Source: Penaeicola halotolerans (GTDB taxonomy: Bacteria > Bacteroidota > Bacteroidia > Cytophagales > Cyclobacteriaceae). Taken from it: a stretch of 64,000 bases of DNA. Location: the NCBI RefSeq assembly GCF_016464625.1, contig NZ_JAEAGO010000005.1:160849-224848 (forward strand), written 5' to 3'. Below are positions 8,820-19,046 of this stretch, in pieces. The notes under the pieces are model-generated. The model was given only the letters and a program-made list of their open reading frames with translations. It was not told the origin of the DNA and did no database searches. The translations under genes were made by a program, and so were the position numbers. Position 1 is the first letter of the stretch; each line of letters begins with the position of its first letter.

Positions 8820-11195
8820 TTAAAACCTCACATTTAGTCCTAAGAGGAAGTTTCTACCCGCCATTGGATAGTAGAAATTTTCAGTGATAAACTCTCCACC
8901 AGCTACATAGCTAAACGTATAACCATTGGGTTCATACTTTACATCAAACATATTATTAACCAACAGTGTCAAACTGATTTCTTTAGCAAACTTGGCTTTG
9001 AACTGGTAATTCAAACGTAAGTCATTTGTCAAAAAAGCATCCAGCTGACGATTGCTATTACCTGTATTATCCAAGTACTGTTCACTCACATACTTGGTCA
9101 ATAAGTCTGCTGTGAAACCAGTGTACGGTTTAAAGCTGAAAGTACTTCCTGCCACCCAGTCAGGAGAAAAAGCGATAGGCGTCTCTCCATCAAAAGCTTC
9201 AGTGAATTGTTCTCCAGTATCGAAGTCATCATAAAATGCCACAAAATTGCGGATCATGTTTTGAGAATAGGTGACATTACCTGTCCACTGAAGGCGATCA
9301 CTAAAGCGGTATCCTCCCACTAACTCTATCCCTGTACGATAACTATTGTCGACATTTTGACGTGTGTAGGCTCCTACATCATTGATCTGACCTGTGAGGA
9401 TCAGCTGATTTTGGTAGTCCATCAGATAATATGCTACCTCTAGATTATAGCGCTCTCCATTTTGTCTATAGCCTACTTCCAAATTGCGAAGACGCTCAGG
9501 CAGCGGTCGGCTGTCTGGACTAGACTCTGTGAAGTCATCTCGCACTGGCTCTCTATTAGATATAGCATATGAAGCATAGATAGACTGCTGTGCACCTAGC
9601 GCATAGGTTGCACCAAATTTTGGATTGTAAAAGGTATAATTGGCGTCTTGGGTTACATTGCTCAGGTTATTATCAAAACCAAGGAATCGATAGTCGATCA
9701 TCCTAACCTGCATATCCCCAAAGACATTGAGCTTCGGAGTCAATTGATAATTAGCTTTCAAAAAGAAGTTGACATCATCCTTCACTGCATTGTTGTCATA
9801 GTAGCGGTAGCGGATATCACTTGTGCTAGCAAACCTCGCCCAGATCACTTCTCCAAAGTGATCTCCATCATAGCGATTAGCTCCACCACCTAGCGTAATG
9901 TCAACTTTTTCATCTGTTGATAGGTAGTTGAGAGAGTACACTGCGCCATAGAAGTCATTGTCTAGCCATCTTCTACGGATCAAGTCAGTGCTAGTAATAG
10001 TCTCCCCACCGATCACTACATTGGGTAGGTTATAATCAGCGAAGTCGTCATCTGTTCTAAACTGTTCGTAATAGCCTCTACCATAAGTATAATGCAGTGC
10101 TAAGTTAGCCTTGATGGTTGGGCTGAGCGTTCCTGTGTAGATCAACTGGTAATTATCTTGCTGATAGTTATCCGTTTCATTTTCATACGTGTAAGCATTG
10201 AATGTCCTATTGGTACGTAGCAGGCTTTCTGGCACACCATTCCAAGCTTGGTAGGTTTGCTCTCTTCCAGAGAAGATATTCAGCTTGATGATGTGCTTGT
10301 CGCCATAGTAGGCTCCAGACAGAAAGTAAGAAGATAAGTCTGAAAATGCTCTGTCAATGAATCCATCAGAAGTAATCTGAGACAATCGAGCATCTACTAC
10401 AAAACGATCATTGAGGAGACCAGTACCTGCACTGACCGTATGCTTCCAAGTATTGAATGATCCGAAGGAGTTGTTAAACTCTGCATATGGTTCCTCTCTT
10501 AGCGTATTGGTCTGCACATTGATACTCGCACCAAAAGCTGCCGCACCATTGGTAGAAGTCCCTACACCACGCTGGATTTGGATATTGTCTACTGAGGAGG
10601 CAAAATCAGGCATATTGACCCAAAAGACTCCATGTGACTCTGCGTCATTGACAGGAATACCATTGATGGTGACATTGATACGCGTCTGATCGCTACCCCT
10701 GATACGAATACCAGTGTAGCCTACTCCTGCACCCGCATCTGAATTGGTCACGACAGAGGGTGTTTGATTGAGCAAAATAGGTAAATCTTGTCCTAGATTG
10801 ATCTTTTGGATGTCTTCACGCTTGACATTGGTGTAAGTCGTAGGCGTGTTTTCATTGGCGCGAGTAGCTGTCACGATAAACTCCTCTGTGAGCAAGCTAG
10901 AACGCTCTAGCGAGATACTGAGCTCAGTACTTTCTGTAAGCGTCAGTGATTGGCGGTAGGTCTCATATCCTACATAGGTAATTCTGAGCTGGTAAGTACC
11001 TGATCTCAGATTGTTCAATTCAAAAGCACCCTCCAAACTTGTGGTAGCACCTTTGTTAGTTTGCTCTAAGATGACATTAGCACCATAGAGAGGTTCCAGG
11101 GTCTGCGCATCTATGACACGACCCGATACTTTGATTTGTGCCATGGCACAAACTGTCACTAGCCATAAAGCCAGCGTCAACAATGAATGTTTCAT
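8820..11195 (-). CDS. TonB-dependent receptor, probable thiamine or thiamine-precursor importer
   Basis: Outer-membrane active transporter of 791 residues, energised by TonB-ExbBD. A signal peptide ends in CAMAQ (about 19 residues). Residues 20-105 are a carboxypeptidase-regulatory-like domain (VSGRVIDAQTLEPLYGAN), then the plug (about 115-235, with GIRIRGSDQTRINVTINGIPVNDAE) and the 22-strand barrel ending in the aromatic residue of LLGLNVRF. Its leader carries a TPP riboswitch, the main evidence for the substrate: thiamine-pyrophosphate-repressed receptors of this type (OMR) are known from comparative genomics of Bacteroidota. It is monocistronic; no pnuT or thiamine kinase adjoins. Substrate choice (thiamine, HMP or other) is inferred. 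Confidence 0.88.
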   Translation of the reverse strand: MKHSLLTLALWLVTVCAMAQIKVSGRVIDAQTLEPLYGANVILEQTNKGATTSLEGAFELNNLRSGTYQLRITYVGYETYRQSLTLTESTELSISLERSSLLTEEFIVTATRANENTPTTYTNVKREDIQKINLGQDLPILLNQTPSVVTNSDAGAGVGYTGIRIRGSDQTRINVTINGIPVNDAESHGVFWVNMPDFASSVDNIQIQRGVGTSTNGAAAFGASINVQTNTLREEPYAEFNNSFGSFNTWKHTVSAGTGLLNDRFVVDARLSQITSDGFIDRAFSDLSSYFLSGAYYGDKHIIKLNIFSGREQTYQAWNGVPESLLRTNRTFNAYTYENETDNYQQDNYQLIYTGTLSPTIKANLALHYTYGRGYYEQFRTDDDFADYNLPNVVIGGETITSTDLIRRRWLDNDFYGAVYSLNYLSTDEKVDITLGGGANRYDGDHFGEVIWARFASTSDIRYRYYDNNAVKDDVNFFLKANYQLTPKLNVFGDMQVRMIDYRFLGFDNNLSNVTQDANYTFYNPKFGATYALGAQQSIYASYAISNREPVRDDFTESSPDSRPLPERLRNLEVGYRQNGERYNLEVAYYLMDYQNQLILTGQINDVGAYTRQNVDNSYRTGIELVGGYRFSDRLQWTGNVTYSQNMIRNFVAFYDDFDTGEQFTEAFDGETPIAFSPDWVAGSTFSFKPYTGFTADLLTKYVSEQYLDNTGNSNRQLDAFLTNDLRLNYQFKAKFAKEISLTLLVNNMFDVKYEPNGYTFSYVAGGEFITENFYYPMAGRNFLLGLNVRF

Positions 11196-11234
11196 TGGTA
11201 AATAAATTTAATTGGTCTAACATCGAGGGACTAC

Positions 11235-11248
11235 AGGGGTTAGCCCCT
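11235..11248 (-). promoter_or_regulatory. possible expression-platform hairpin between TPP riboswitch and receptor start
   Basis: AGGGG/CCCCT stem with a 4-base loop in the 70 bases between aptamer and ATG. The upstream arm can alternatively pair with CCCTC at 11225-11229, giving two mutually exclusive hairpins. This suits a switch, but no U-tract or clear SD sequestering is visible. Confidence 0.35.
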
Positions 11249-11264
11249 CTTTCCTTGTTTTACC

Positions 11265-11347
11265 ACTCATTTCCCTTCGCCAGCATTACCTGGATCAGGT
11301 CCAATGGGTATGATCTCAGCCCGTAGTATTCAGGCACCCCTAATTAT
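11265..11347 (-). ncRNA. TPP riboswitch (THI element)
   Basis: On the minus strand the conserved THI-box blocks appear in order: GGGGTGCC, GGGCTGAGATCATACCC (pyrimidine-sensing CTGAGA loop), GGACCTGATCCAGGTAATGC and GGCGAAGGGA. Spacing and helices P2-P5 fit RF00059. It sits about 70 bases upstream of the TonB-dependent receptor ATG, so bound thiamine pyrophosphate should reduce receptor expression. Confidence 0.95.
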
Positions 11348-11390
11348 GATAGCGCAAAAGTAGTAGGAATGTGCAGAATAAAAAACGAAA

Positions 11391-11422
11391 ACAAAAAAGA
11401 CTTCCTCGATTTGAAGAAGTCT
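11391..11422 (-). terminator. hairpin terminator after the cysS-M28 operon
   Basis: Stem AGACTTC (11398-11404) with GAAGTCT (11416-11422); on the minus strand it is followed by TTTTTTGTTTT. It separates the operon from the TPP riboswitch about 45 bases downstream. Confidence 0.75.
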
Positions 11423-11443
11423 CTCTATTGAATTTTAAAATAC

Positions 11444-12439
11444 CTATTCTTGATAAAGTGTTCTAAGCACTGTCTCACCCACTTGTCTCAAGACTGTTTT
11501 GTCAATTGCTTCTAAGTTATCGCTCAGCTTATGATGGTGATCAGGGAAACCGTCCTGCAAGCTAAAATCTATGATATCAATCATTGGGATACCTGCATCT
11601 CTGTTGACAAATACATGGTCATCGATGATCTCCGCACTTCGCTCCATGGGGAAAGTGTAGCCGTAACCAAGGCTTGCAGCATTTTTCCAGACTTTATTTA
11701 CGATATTTCTCGCAAAGTATACGGAAATTTCGTCTTGATAGAATCTAGCATCTTTTCCTCCGACCATATCTAGCAAGATACCATAATAGGCACTATAGCC
11801 AGCTTGATGCAAGTTTTTACTCCAATACTGAGAGCCTAAGCACCACCAAATCTGACTCGCGTCACCAGTCACTATCTCATCTTCAGGTGCACCATAGTCT
11901 TCCCCGTCAAAAAAGATCACATCTATTCCGATATCTGGTCTATTAGGATCTGCCGCCATCAGTCTGACAATCTCTAAGATCACAGCCACTCCGCTCGCTC
12001 CATCATTAGCACCATCTATAGGTTGTTTTTTCTTAGTAGGGTCCTCTTCCTTGTCTGCGATATGTCTCGTATCCCAGTGGGCAGCTAGTATGATTCGTTT
12101 TTTTGCTTGTGGAAAAAAGCTTCCAATGATATTGGTCAGTTGAAGTGTCTCTCCAGTGTATGCATCAGCCGCGAACTTCTGCTCTATGACGGTAGCCCCG
12201 TAGCTTTCTAGCTTATCTACCAACCACTCCCCAGTAGCTCGATGAGGTGCAGTATTAGGCACTCTTGGTCCAAAGGCCACTTGCTTAGCAATAAAGGCAT
12301 AGGCAGAATCCGCCTCAAACTTAGGTGTGTTGACTACCACTTCCGCCACTGGTGGTGCTTGTGTCTTTTCTTTATTTTCTCCACATGAAAAAATCAACAT
12401 TGATAAGCATGCGGCAATGATTATTTGACTATTCTTCAT
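11444..12439 (-). CDS. M28 family zinc peptidase lipoprotein, glutaminyl-cyclase-like
   Basis: Lipoprotein of 331 residues: the lipobox LIFSC gives Cys19 as the modified residue. The M28 fold carries its zinc ligands in [17 protein letters not shown] and FFDGEDYG, and a late His in the HHHKLSDN segment. This arrangement is common to M28 aminopeptidases and bacterial glutaminyl-peptide cyclotransferases; the single-domain size and [11 protein letters not shown] favour the QC-like branch. It acts in the cell envelope. Its start overlaps the cysS stop by 11 bases, implying coupled translation, though a functional link to cysteinyl-tRNA synthesis is not obvious. Confidence 0.85.
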   Translation of the reverse strand: MKNSQIIIAACLSMLIFSCGENKEKTQAPPVAEVVVNTPKFEADSAYAFIAKQVAFGPRVPNTAPHRATGEWLVDKLESYGATVIEQKFAADAYTGETLQLTNIIGSFFPQAKKRIILAAHWDTRHIADKEEDPTKKKQPIDGANDGASGVAVILEIVRLMAADPNRPDIGIDVIFFDGEDYGAPEDEIVTGDASQIWWCLGSQYWSKNLHQAGYSAYYGILLDMVGGKDARFYQDEISVYFARNIVNKVWKNAASLGYGYTFPMERSAEIIDDHVFVNRDAGIPMIDIIDFSLQDGFPDHHHKLSDNLEAIDKTVLRQVGETVLRTLYQE

Positions 12440-13919
12440 AAGCCCATTCGATGGTATGTTTCATATCTTTGACCACTACGCCTTGTGCTTTTAATTGGGC
12501 ACGGATCATATCTACTTGATCATAGTTTTTAGCTTCTTTGGCCTGAGTGTATAACTGAAGCAGTATATCGATCACATCTCCAGCGAGTACAGATTGTTCT
12601 TCCTTGAGGCCAAATATATCCTCTACAAAAGTTACATAAGTATCAATCATCTGTTGAAAAACTTCTTTTCCTAACTGTGCCATTGACAGCTGGCCAGTAT
12701 GAATAGAATTGATTTTTTTCAGGATATTAAAAAGATGTCCTATTGCTAGTGCTGAATTGAAATCATCATTCATCGCACGATAAGCATTGTCGCAGAGCTG
12801 CTTGACCTGCTGCTGTGCTTGCTCATCAGGCGTGATACTTTCATCTGCCACATATTTGAGTTTCTTAGCCACTTTGAGTCCATTGATTACCTTTTTGTAG
12901 CCCTTTTGTGCAGCTTTAAGTGCTTCATTAGAAAAGTCTAGTGTACTTCTGTAGTGAGCAGTCAACATAAAATAACGAATCGTCATCGGGCTGTAAGGCT
13001 GCTCTAGTAGCTCATGCTTCCCTTGAAAAAGCTCCTGTAGGGTAATGAAATTACCTAGCGATTTACCCATTTTTTGGCCATTGATCGTGATCAGGTTATT
13101 GTGTAGCCAATATTTAGCTGGGTCAGCATGATTGCAAGCATTGGACTGCGCGATCTCACACTCATGGTGTGGAAATAGCAAATCCATCCCACCACCATGG
13201 ATATCAAATCGCTTACCGAGGTATTTGGCACTCATAGCAGAGCACTCCAAATGCCATCCTGGAAAGCCTATACTCCAAGGGGAATCCCACTTCATGAGGT
13301 GCTCAGGAGCTGCCTTTTTCCAAAGGGCAAAGTCAAGCGAATTTCTCTTTTCTCCTTGGCCATCTAGGTCTCTTGTACCAGACATCAAATCTTCGACTTT
13401 TCGACCAGATAGGATGCCATAAGGTTTATCTGTATTGTATTTGAGCACATCAAAATAAACAGAGCCATTTACTTCATACGCATATCCCGCATCAAATATC
13501 TCTTGGATCATCGCAATCTGTTCTGGGATATGACCTGTAGCTCGTGGTTCTATACTTGGCTTTTTGATATTGAGCAAGTCCATGTCTCTATGGTAAGAGT
13601 CCGTGTAGTGCTGAGCGATCTCCATTGGCTCTAGCTGCTCAAGTTTGGCCTTTTTAGCGATCTTGTCTTCACCTTCATCTGCATCACCCACGAGGTGTCC
13701 TACATCAGTGATATTGCGCACATAACGTACTTTATAACCTAAGTGACTTAAATAGCGAACAATCACATCAAAAGCTACCGCTGGACGTGCATGCCCTAAG
13801 TGAGCATCTCCATAGACAGTAGGTCCGCAGACATACATCCCGACATGGGGAGCAGCTATGGGTTCAAATTTCTCTTTAGTTCTGCTAAGGGTATTATAAA
13901 GTCGTAGTTCAGTTTGCAT
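12429..13919 (-). CDS. cysS: cysteinyl-tRNA synthetase
   Basis: Class I aminoacyl-tRNA synthetase charging tRNA-Cys. 496 residues. The HIGH motif reads HLGH ([10 protein letters not shown]) and the KMSKS motif reads KMGKS ([10 protein letters not shown]), both usual variants in Bacteroidota CysRS. The zinc ligands that discriminate cysteine are in [17 protein letters not shown] and HHECE. The C-terminal helical DALR-like domain is complete. The start codon lies only 4 bases after a TAAATTTG promoter element, so the transcript may have almost no leader. It heads the operon with the M28 lipoprotein. Confidence 0.96.
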   Translation of the reverse strand: MQTELRLYNTLSRTKEKFEPIAAPHVGMYVCGPTVYGDAHLGHARPAVAFDVIVRYLSHLGYKVRYVRNITDVGHLVGDADEGEDKIAKKAKLEQLEPMEIAQHYTDSYHRDMDLLNIKKPSIEPRATGHIPEQIAMIQEIFDAGYAYEVNGSVYFDVLKYNTDKPYGILSGRKVEDLMSGTRDLDGQGEKRNSLDFALWKKAAPEHLMKWDSPWSIGFPGWHLECSAMSAKYLGKRFDIHGGGMDLLFPHHECEIAQSNACNHADPAKYWLHNNLITINGQKMGKSLGNFITLQELFQGKHELLEQPYSPMTIRYFMLTAHYRSTLDFSNEALKAAQKGYKKVINGLKVAKKLKYVADESITPDEQAQQQVKQLCDNAYRAMNDDFNSALAIGHLFNILKKINSIHTGQLSMAQLGKEVFQQMIDTYVTFVEDIFGLKEEQSVLAGDVIDILLQLYTQAKEAKNYDQVDMIRAQLKAQGVVVKDMKHTIEWAYEE

Positions 13920-13923
13920 GCTA

Positions 13924-13931
13924 CAAATTTA
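13924..13931 (-). promoter_or_regulatory. candidate -7 element TAAATTTG for cysS
   Basis: Exact TAnnTTTG on the minus strand with only TAGC between it and the cysS ATG. If used, transcription would begin at or next to the start codon. Confidence 0.4.
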
Positions 13932-14039
13932 AGAAAAGCTTTGGCAATCCGTGAGCTCTCAAAGGAAGATCGCTTTTAGATTCTGATTAAAAACTTTTTT
14001 ACAACGTGAGGACACTTTTTTAGTTCAAATTATTTTATA

Positions 14040-14047
14040 TATCTTTG
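14040..14047 (+). promoter_or_regulatory. promoter element TATCTTTG for the rimP-nusA-infB operon
   Basis: Exact TAnnTTTG consensus. A partial -33 TTTTTAG at 14017-14023 is at about the right distance. It would start transcription near 14051 and give a leader of about 65 bases that contains the GAGGGGAC hairpin. Confidence 0.55.
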
Positions 14048-14070
14048 TGACGTAAACGAAGCAAACACCG

Positions 14071-14097
14071 GAGGGGACTACTTGTCCCCTCTTTGTT
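14071..14097 (+). promoter_or_regulatory. terminator-like leader hairpin (attenuator) before rimP
   Basis: Perfect 8-bp stem GAGGGGAC (14071-14078) with GTCCCCTC (14084-14091), loop TACTT, followed by TTTGTTT. It stands 20 bases before the rimP ATG inside the predicted transcript, the place for conditional termination. NusA, the second gene, itself modulates termination, so feedback is plausible. Confidence 0.55.
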
Positions 14098-14116
14098 TAT
14101 ACAAAAAAAATTGAAG

Positions 14117-14590
14117 ATGGAGCTCAAAGCAAAAATTAAAGAGCTGGTCAACAACATGATCGATCAGGAAAAGTACTTTCTGGTGGACATACAAGCTACA
14201 AGTGCAGGAAGCAGGGGCAAGCTAGTCGTGCTACTAGACGGAGATGAAGGCATAGACATCGATGTCTGTGGAGAAGTGAGCCGCCAACTAGGTCAGCTTA
14301 TCGAAGAGCAAGATTTGATGCCAGAAGCCTACATTTTAGAAGTTTCTTCACCTGGAATTGACTTTCCTTTACAGTCAGTACGCCAGTATCGAAAAAACAT
14401 CGGCAGAGAGGTCAAGATCCTCTTACAAGATGGCAAGGAAGTAAAAGGTCATCTGTTGACGGTAGATGACACACAAGTAGTGATCAAAGAAGTCAAAAAG
14501 ATCAAAGGCCACAAAAAGCCCGAGATATTGGAGACTGCGGTCACTTATGAAAATATTAAAAAAACCAATGTATTAGTTTCTTTTAAGTAA
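14117..14590 (+). CDS. rimP: ribosome maturation factor RimP
   Basis: Assists assembly of the 30S subunit. The ATG at 14117 gives 157 residues beginning MELKAKIKELV. An upstream TTG at 14093 is less likely because it lies in the leader hairpin's T-tract. The N-terminal alpha/beta domain contains GSRGKLVVLLDGDEGIDID and the signature YILEVSSPGID; the C-terminal SH3-like barrel (GREVKILLQDGKEVKGHL) follows. First gene of the conserved rimP-nusA-infB order, 5 bases before nusA. Confidence 0.94.
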   Translation: MELKAKIKELVNNMIDQEKYFLVDIQATSAGSRGKLVVLLDGDEGIDIDVCGEVSRQLGQLIEEQDLMPEAYILEVSSPGIDFPLQSVRQYRKNIGREVKILLQDGKEVKGHLLTVDDTQVVIKEVKKIKGHKKPEILETAVTYENIKKTNVLVSFK

Positions 14591-14595
14591 TAAAG

Positions 14596-15837
14596 ATGGA
14601 TGCTAAAGTTTTAATTGAATCATTTGCAGATTTTGCAAGAACAAAGAATGTAGATCGCCCAACGATGATCCGCATCTTAGAGGACGTATTCAAAGCGATG
14701 ATTCGCAAGAAATATGAGACTGATGAAAACTTCGATGTGATCATCAATGCCGACAACGGTGACCTAGAAATCTGGAGATACAGAGAGGTAGTAGATGACG
14801 ACTCAGAAGATATCTGGGACTATGACAAGATCAGCTTGACAGAAGCTAAGCAGATCGAGCCTGACTTTGAGATCGGTGAAGAAGTCTCTGAACAAATCTT
14901 CCTTGAAGACTTTGGCCGTAGAGCGGTACAGATGGCTAGACAGACCTTGATCCAAAAGATCAAGGATTTAGAAAAAGAACTACTTTTCCAAAAATACAGT
15001 GAACTCGTAGGAGAGATCATCTCCGCTGAGGTGTATCAGATATTGGGTAGAGAGGTGTTGCTACTGGATGCAGATGGCAATGAGCTCATCCTTCCTAAAG
15101 GAGAGCAAATTCCTAAGGATAGGTTTAGAAAAGGTGATTCTTGCCGTGCGATCATTCACAAGGCTGAAATCGTGAATGGCAATCCTAAGATCATCTTGTC
15201 TAGAACATCTCCTATATTCTTGGAAAGACTATTTGAAAATGAAGTACCTGAGATCTATGATGGTTTGATTACTATCAAGAAGATCGTCAGAGAGCCAGGA
15301 GAAAGAGCCAAAGTAGCTGTAGAATCTTATGATGATCGTATCGATCCAGTAGGTGCTTGTGTCGGTATGAAGGGATCTCGTATCCACAGTATCGTCAGAG
15401 AGCTACAAAACGAAAACATCGATGTCATAAATTTTACAGAAAACCTAGAGCTTTATATCCAAAGAGCCCTGAGCCCTGCTAAAATATCAAGCATTGCGCT
15501 AAATGAAGAAGGTGGCAGAGTTTCTGTATATTTGAAGCCTGATCAGGTATCATTGGCTATCGGTAAAGGTGGATACAATATCAAATTGGCTAGTAGACTA
15601 GTCGGATATGAGATAGATGTATTTAGAGAAATCACCGATATCGAAGAGGATGATGTGGATCTAAACGAATTTACAGACGAAATTGATGAGTGGGTAATCT
15701 CCGAGTTGAAGAGAATAGGTCTAGATACTGCCAAGAGCGTATTGGCCCTCTCTAAAGAAGACCTACTGAGAAGAACAGAACTTGAAGAGGCTACAATTGA
15801 CGATCTCTTCAGCATATTAAAACAGGAATTTGAATAA
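14596..15837 (+). CDS. nusA: transcription termination/antitermination factor NusA
   Basis: RNA-polymerase-bound factor for pausing, termination and antitermination. 413 residues in normal order: N-terminal RNAP-binding domain (about 1-125), S1 domain (about 130-200, [11 protein letters not shown] and [10 protein letters not shown]), KH1 ([14 protein letters not shown]) and KH2 ([18 protein letters not shown]). A short acidic segment and a single helical hairpin end the protein ([20 protein letters not shown]), much shorter than the two AR repeats of E. coli, as is usual in Bacteroidota. Operon with rimP and infB. Confidence 0.96.
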   Translation: MDAKVLIESFADFARTKNVDRPTMIRILEDVFKAMIRKKYETDENFDVIINADNGDLEIWRYREVVDDDSEDIWDYDKISLTEAKQIEPDFEIGEEVSEQIFLEDFGRRAVQMARQTLIQKIKDLEKELLFQKYSELVGEIISAEVYQILGREVLLLDADGNELILPKGEQIPKDRFRKGDSCRAIIHKAEIVNGNPKIILSRTSPIFLERLFENEVPEIYDGLITIKKIVREPGERAKVAVESYDDRIDPVGACVGMKGSRIHSIVRELQNENIDVINFTENLELYIQRALSPAKISSIALNEEGGRVSVYLKPDQVSLAIGKGGYNIKLASRLVGYEIDVFREITDIEEDDVDLNEFTDEIDEWVISELKRIGLDTAKSVLALSKEDLLRRTELEEATIDDLFSILKQEFE

Positions 15838-15887
15838 GAAGCATCGCATTCAACCCTAAAAAAGAAGCAATAGGATTAAATTTGAGT

Positions 15888-18806
15888 ATGTCAGAAGATA
15901 AAATGATAAGATTAAGCCAAGCGGCACGAAAACTCAATGTGGGGATGACGACCATCACAGACTTTTTGGCTAAAAAAGGCTTTCAGGTAGACAGCAATCC
16001 AAACTCCAAAATCGATAATGACCAGTTCAATTTATTGGCCAAGGAGTTTAAGGCGTCTGCTATGGAAAAAGAAGAGGCTAATAGTCTGTCTATCGGCAAG
16101 AAGCACAATGAAAACCTTAGCATCAAGGCGGAAACTGCTATGGAGCAAGAGGAAGAGAAAAAACCTGAGCCTCCAAAAGTAGAAGCCCCTAAAGAAGAGA
16201 AGCCTAGTCCAGCTCCTGCTCCTACTGCTAAAGCCGCTGAGGATAATGCTATCACTTCTGAAGCACCTAAGCTACAAGGTATCAAAGTCGTAGGTAAAAT
16301 CGATCTCGATCAGCCTAAATCAACGGTATCCAAAGAAAAAGAGGCTGAAAAACCAGCCCCTGAGGCACCAAAAGCTCCTGAAAAGCCAGCTCAACCTACT
16401 ACTCCTATTGCTAAAAAAGAGGAAGAGCCAGCGAAAGCACCAGTCGAGAAGCCTAAAGAAACACCTAAAGCAGAGACCCCTAAGCCTGCTACTCCTCAGA
16501 CGAAAGCTCCAGAAAGCCCTAAAAAGCCACAAGAAAAAGCTCCCATCAAAAAAGCAGAGCCCGCTGAGGATCAAAATAATGTGATCGAAGCGAAAGCTGA
16601 TGCGCTCAAAGGTCTAACGGTTTTGGGTAAAATCGAACTCCCTGCTGATCGCTCAAAGAAAAAAGGTAGCCCTGTGGCTTCATCTGATGACAAATCAGGC
16701 AGAGATAAAAAGAAAAGACCTAGAAAACGTATTGAAAATAATGATCGTAGAGGTCAAAAGGTAAATCCAGGAGCTCCTGGAGCACCAAATGCTGGAGGTC
16801 CAAATAGACCTGCTGGAGGAGGAAACGATCGATTCAAAAAAGGTCCTGGAAATAACGCTAATCAAAAAGGTAAAGGAAGAATAGAAAAAGCCGAGCCTAC
16901 TGATAAAGAAATCCAAGATCAAATCAAAGCGACTTTAGCTAGACTCAGTGGTAACAAGCCAAGCGGATCTACTAAAGGACGTGCAAAATATAAGAAGGAG
17001 AAGCGCGCTGACAGAAGACAAGAATTACTTGATAATGAAGCAGCAGAAAGCAAAATCTTAAAAGTTACGGAATTTATCTCCGCAAGTGATTTGGCTTCTT
17101 TGATGGATGTGTCTGTCAATGAGGTGATCTCTACTTGTCTTAGCTTAGGAATGTTCGTTTCTATCAACCAACGCCTAGATGCAGAAGCCATCACGATCAT
17201 TGCTGATGAATTTGGCTTTGAAGTGGACTTCACTAAAGTAGATGAGGACGAAGATACTGCACTAGTAGAAGAAGAAGCAGCTGAAGATCTAGAAGATAGA
17301 GCCCCTATCGTCACGATCATGGGTCACGTAGATCATGGTAAAACTTCCCTTCTTGACTACATCAGAAAATCAAAAGTAACAGCGGGTGAGGCTGGAGGTA
17401 TCACACAGCACATCGGTGCCTATGATGTGACTACTAATGATGGTCACAAGATTGCCTTCCTCGATACACCTGGTCACGAGGCCTTCACTGCCATGAGAGC
17501 AAGGGGTGCTAAGATCACAGACGTAGTAATCATTGTGATTGCTGCCGATGACAGTGTCATGCCGCAAACGAAAGAGGCCATCAATCACGCACAAGTGGCT
17601 GGTGTACCAATTGTGTTTGCACTCAATAAAGTGGATAGACCAAATGCCAATCCTGATAAGATCAGAGAGGAACTCGCTAATATGAACATGCTAGTGGAAG
17701 ACTGGGGTGGTAAATATCAGTGTCAGGAGATCTCTGCTAAAACAGGTAAGGGTATCGATGAGCTACTAGAGAAAGTACTCCTAGAAGCTGAGCTTTTAGA
17801 ACTGAAAGCAAACCCTAACAAAAATGCTATCGGTACTGTGATAGAAGCCTCTCTTGACAAAGGTAGAGGATATGTCACTACAGTGATGGTACAGTCAGGT
17901 AAGATGCAAGTCGGTGATGTCGTACTCGCAGGTTCACACTATGGACGTGTCAAGGCGATGTTTAACCACCTTGGACATAAGCTCAAAGTAGCAGGCCCAT
18001 CGACACCAGTATTGATGTTAGGTCTTGATGGCGCACCTCAAGCAGGTGATACCTTTAAGATTTATGATAACGAAAGAGAGGCTAGAGAAATAGCCAACAA
18101 ACGTGAGCAGATCCTCAGAGAGCAAAGCTTAAGAACTAAGAAGCATATCACACTGGATGAGATCGGTAGAAGATTAGCTATCGGTACATTCAAGGAACTC
18201 AATATCATCATCAAGGGTGACGTGGATGGATCAGTGGAAGCACTTTCTGACTCATTGCTGAAGCTTTCTACCGAAGAAGTACAAGTCCAAATCATCCATA
18301 AAGGAGTGGGTCAGATTTCTGAATCTGATGTACTCTTGGCTTCTGCTTCTGATGCGATCATCCTTGGATTCCAAGTAAGACCTTCTGGCTCTGCTAAGAA
18401 ACTTGCTGAACAAGAAGAAATTGAGATCAGACATTACTCTATCATCTACGATGCGATTAACCAAATCAAAGATGCCATAGAGGGTATGCTAGAGCCTGAG
18501 ATCGAAGAAGTGATCACTGGTAATATCGAAGTAAGAGAAGTATTCAAAATCTCTAAAGTCGGTACTGTGGCTGGATGTTATGTGACGGAAGGTTATGTGA
18601 AGCGTAACAACAAGATCAGACTTGTCAGAGATGGTATCGTGAAGTTTGAAGGTGATATTGATCAGTTGAAGCGATTCAAAGATGATGTATCTGAAGTGAA
18701 ATACGGCTATGAGTGTGGTCTAAGTATCAAAGGCTACAACGACATCAACGTAGGCGATATCATAGAAGGCTTCGAACTCAAAGAGGTGAAAAGAAAACTT
18801 AAATAA
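15888..18806 (+). CDS. infB: translation initiation factor IF-2
   Basis: GTPase that places initiator tRNA on the 30S subunit. The ATG at 15888 is preferred to the TTG two codons upstream; it gives 972 residues. An N-terminal IF2 helical domain ([14 protein letters not shown]) is followed by a long Pro/Ala/Lys/Glu-rich disordered linker (about 75-330) and a second IF2-N-like domain. The G domain has G1 GHVDHGKT near residue 479, G3 DTPGH and G4 NKVD; domains II-IV follow. Last gene of the operon and closed by a strong terminator. The linker is longer than in E. coli IF2-alpha. Confidence 0.97.
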   Translation: MSEDKMIRLSQAARKLNVGMTTITDFLAKKGFQVDSNPNSKIDNDQFNLLAKEFKASAMEKEEANSLSIGKKHNENLSIKAETAMEQEEEKKPEPPKVEAPKEEKPSPAPAPTAKAAEDNAITSEAPKLQGIKVVGKIDLDQPKSTVSKEKEAEKPAPEAPKAPEKPAQPTTPIAKKEEEPAKAPVEKPKETPKAETPKPATPQTKAPESPKKPQEKAPIKKAEPAEDQNNVIEAKADALKGLTVLGKIELPADRSKKKGSPVASSDDKSGRDKKKRPRKRIENNDRRGQKVNPGAPGAPNAGGPNRPAGGGNDRFKKGPGNNANQKGKGRIEKAEPTDKEIQDQIKATLARLSGNKPSGSTKGRAKYKKEKRADRRQELLDNEAAESKILKVTEFISASDLASLMDVSVNEVISTCLSLGMFVSINQRLDAEAITIIADEFGFEVDFTKVDEDEDTALVEEEAAEDLEDRAPIVTIMGHVDHGKTSLLDYIRKSKVTAGEAGGITQHIGAYDVTTNDGHKIAFLDTPGHEAFTAMRARGAKITDVVIIVIAADDSVMPQTKEAINHAQVAGVPIVFALNKVDRPNANPDKIREELANMNMLVEDWGGKYQCQEISAKTGKGIDELLEKVLLEAELLELKANPNKNAIGTVIEASLDKGRGYVTTVMVQSGKMQVGDVVLAGSHYGRVKAMFNHLGHKLKVAGPSTPVLMLGLDGAPQAGDTFKIYDNEREAREIANKREQILREQSLRTKKHITLDEIGRRLAIGTFKELNIIIKGDVDGSVEALSDSLLKLSTEEVQVQIIHKGVGQISESDVLLASASDAIILGFQVRPSGSAKKLAEQEEIEIRHYSIIYDAINQIKDAIEGMLEPEIEEVITGNIEVREVFKISKVGTVAGCYVTEGYVKRNNKIRLVRDGIVKFEGDIDQLKRFKDDVSEVKYGYECGLSIKGYNDINVGDIIEGFELKEVKRKLK

Positions 18807-18808
18807 TC

Positions 18809-18839
18809 AAAAAGAGGAGCCTAGTGCTCCTCTTTTTTT
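18809..18839 (+). terminator. rho-independent terminator of the rimP-nusA-infB operon
   Basis: Stem GAGGAGC/GCTCCTC extended by A/T pairs, loop CTAGT, then seven T. Starts 2 bases after the infB stop. Confidence 0.9.
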
Positions 18840-18848
18840 ATACCCAAT

Positions 18849-19046
18849 ATGTTGGCGGCTATTTCTTATATCTTACTTGGCCTTTGTGCTTTTTGCTTGA
18901 TCAGTCTACTTGTTGGTTTGATACATCCATGGCGAGTCTTGTGGTTTTGGCAGCGAGCCAACCGACTTTTGGTCATCAAGCTCTACAGTATACTACTGAT
19001 TATTTTCGTGGGGCTATACTGGCTACTTCAAGCGCTCACAAGCTAA
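18849..19046 (+). CDS. small two-helix membrane protein
   Basis: 65-residue hydrophobic protein of unknown function. Two transmembrane helices (about 4-25 and 43-62) flank a short basic loop with the pattern GLIHPWRVLWFWQRANR. That pattern resembles small Bacteroidota membrane proteins with a GLIxPxxVLxF motif, some of which are fused to SHOCT or similar domains. The gene begins 10 bases after the infB terminator and overlaps the convergent methyltransferase by 24 bases. No clear promoter is seen, so it may rely on read-through. The family memory is moderate; coding is supported by hydrophobicity and motif only. Confidence 0.55.
   Translation: MLAAISYILLGLCAFCLISLLVGLIHPWRVLWFWQRANRLLVIKLYSILLIIFVGLYWLLQALTS

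Noticed and set aside
14093-14116. Earlier TTG start for rimP
   Set aside because: It lies in the T-tract of the leader hairpin, and the added residues (MFIQKKLK) are not part of the RimP family.
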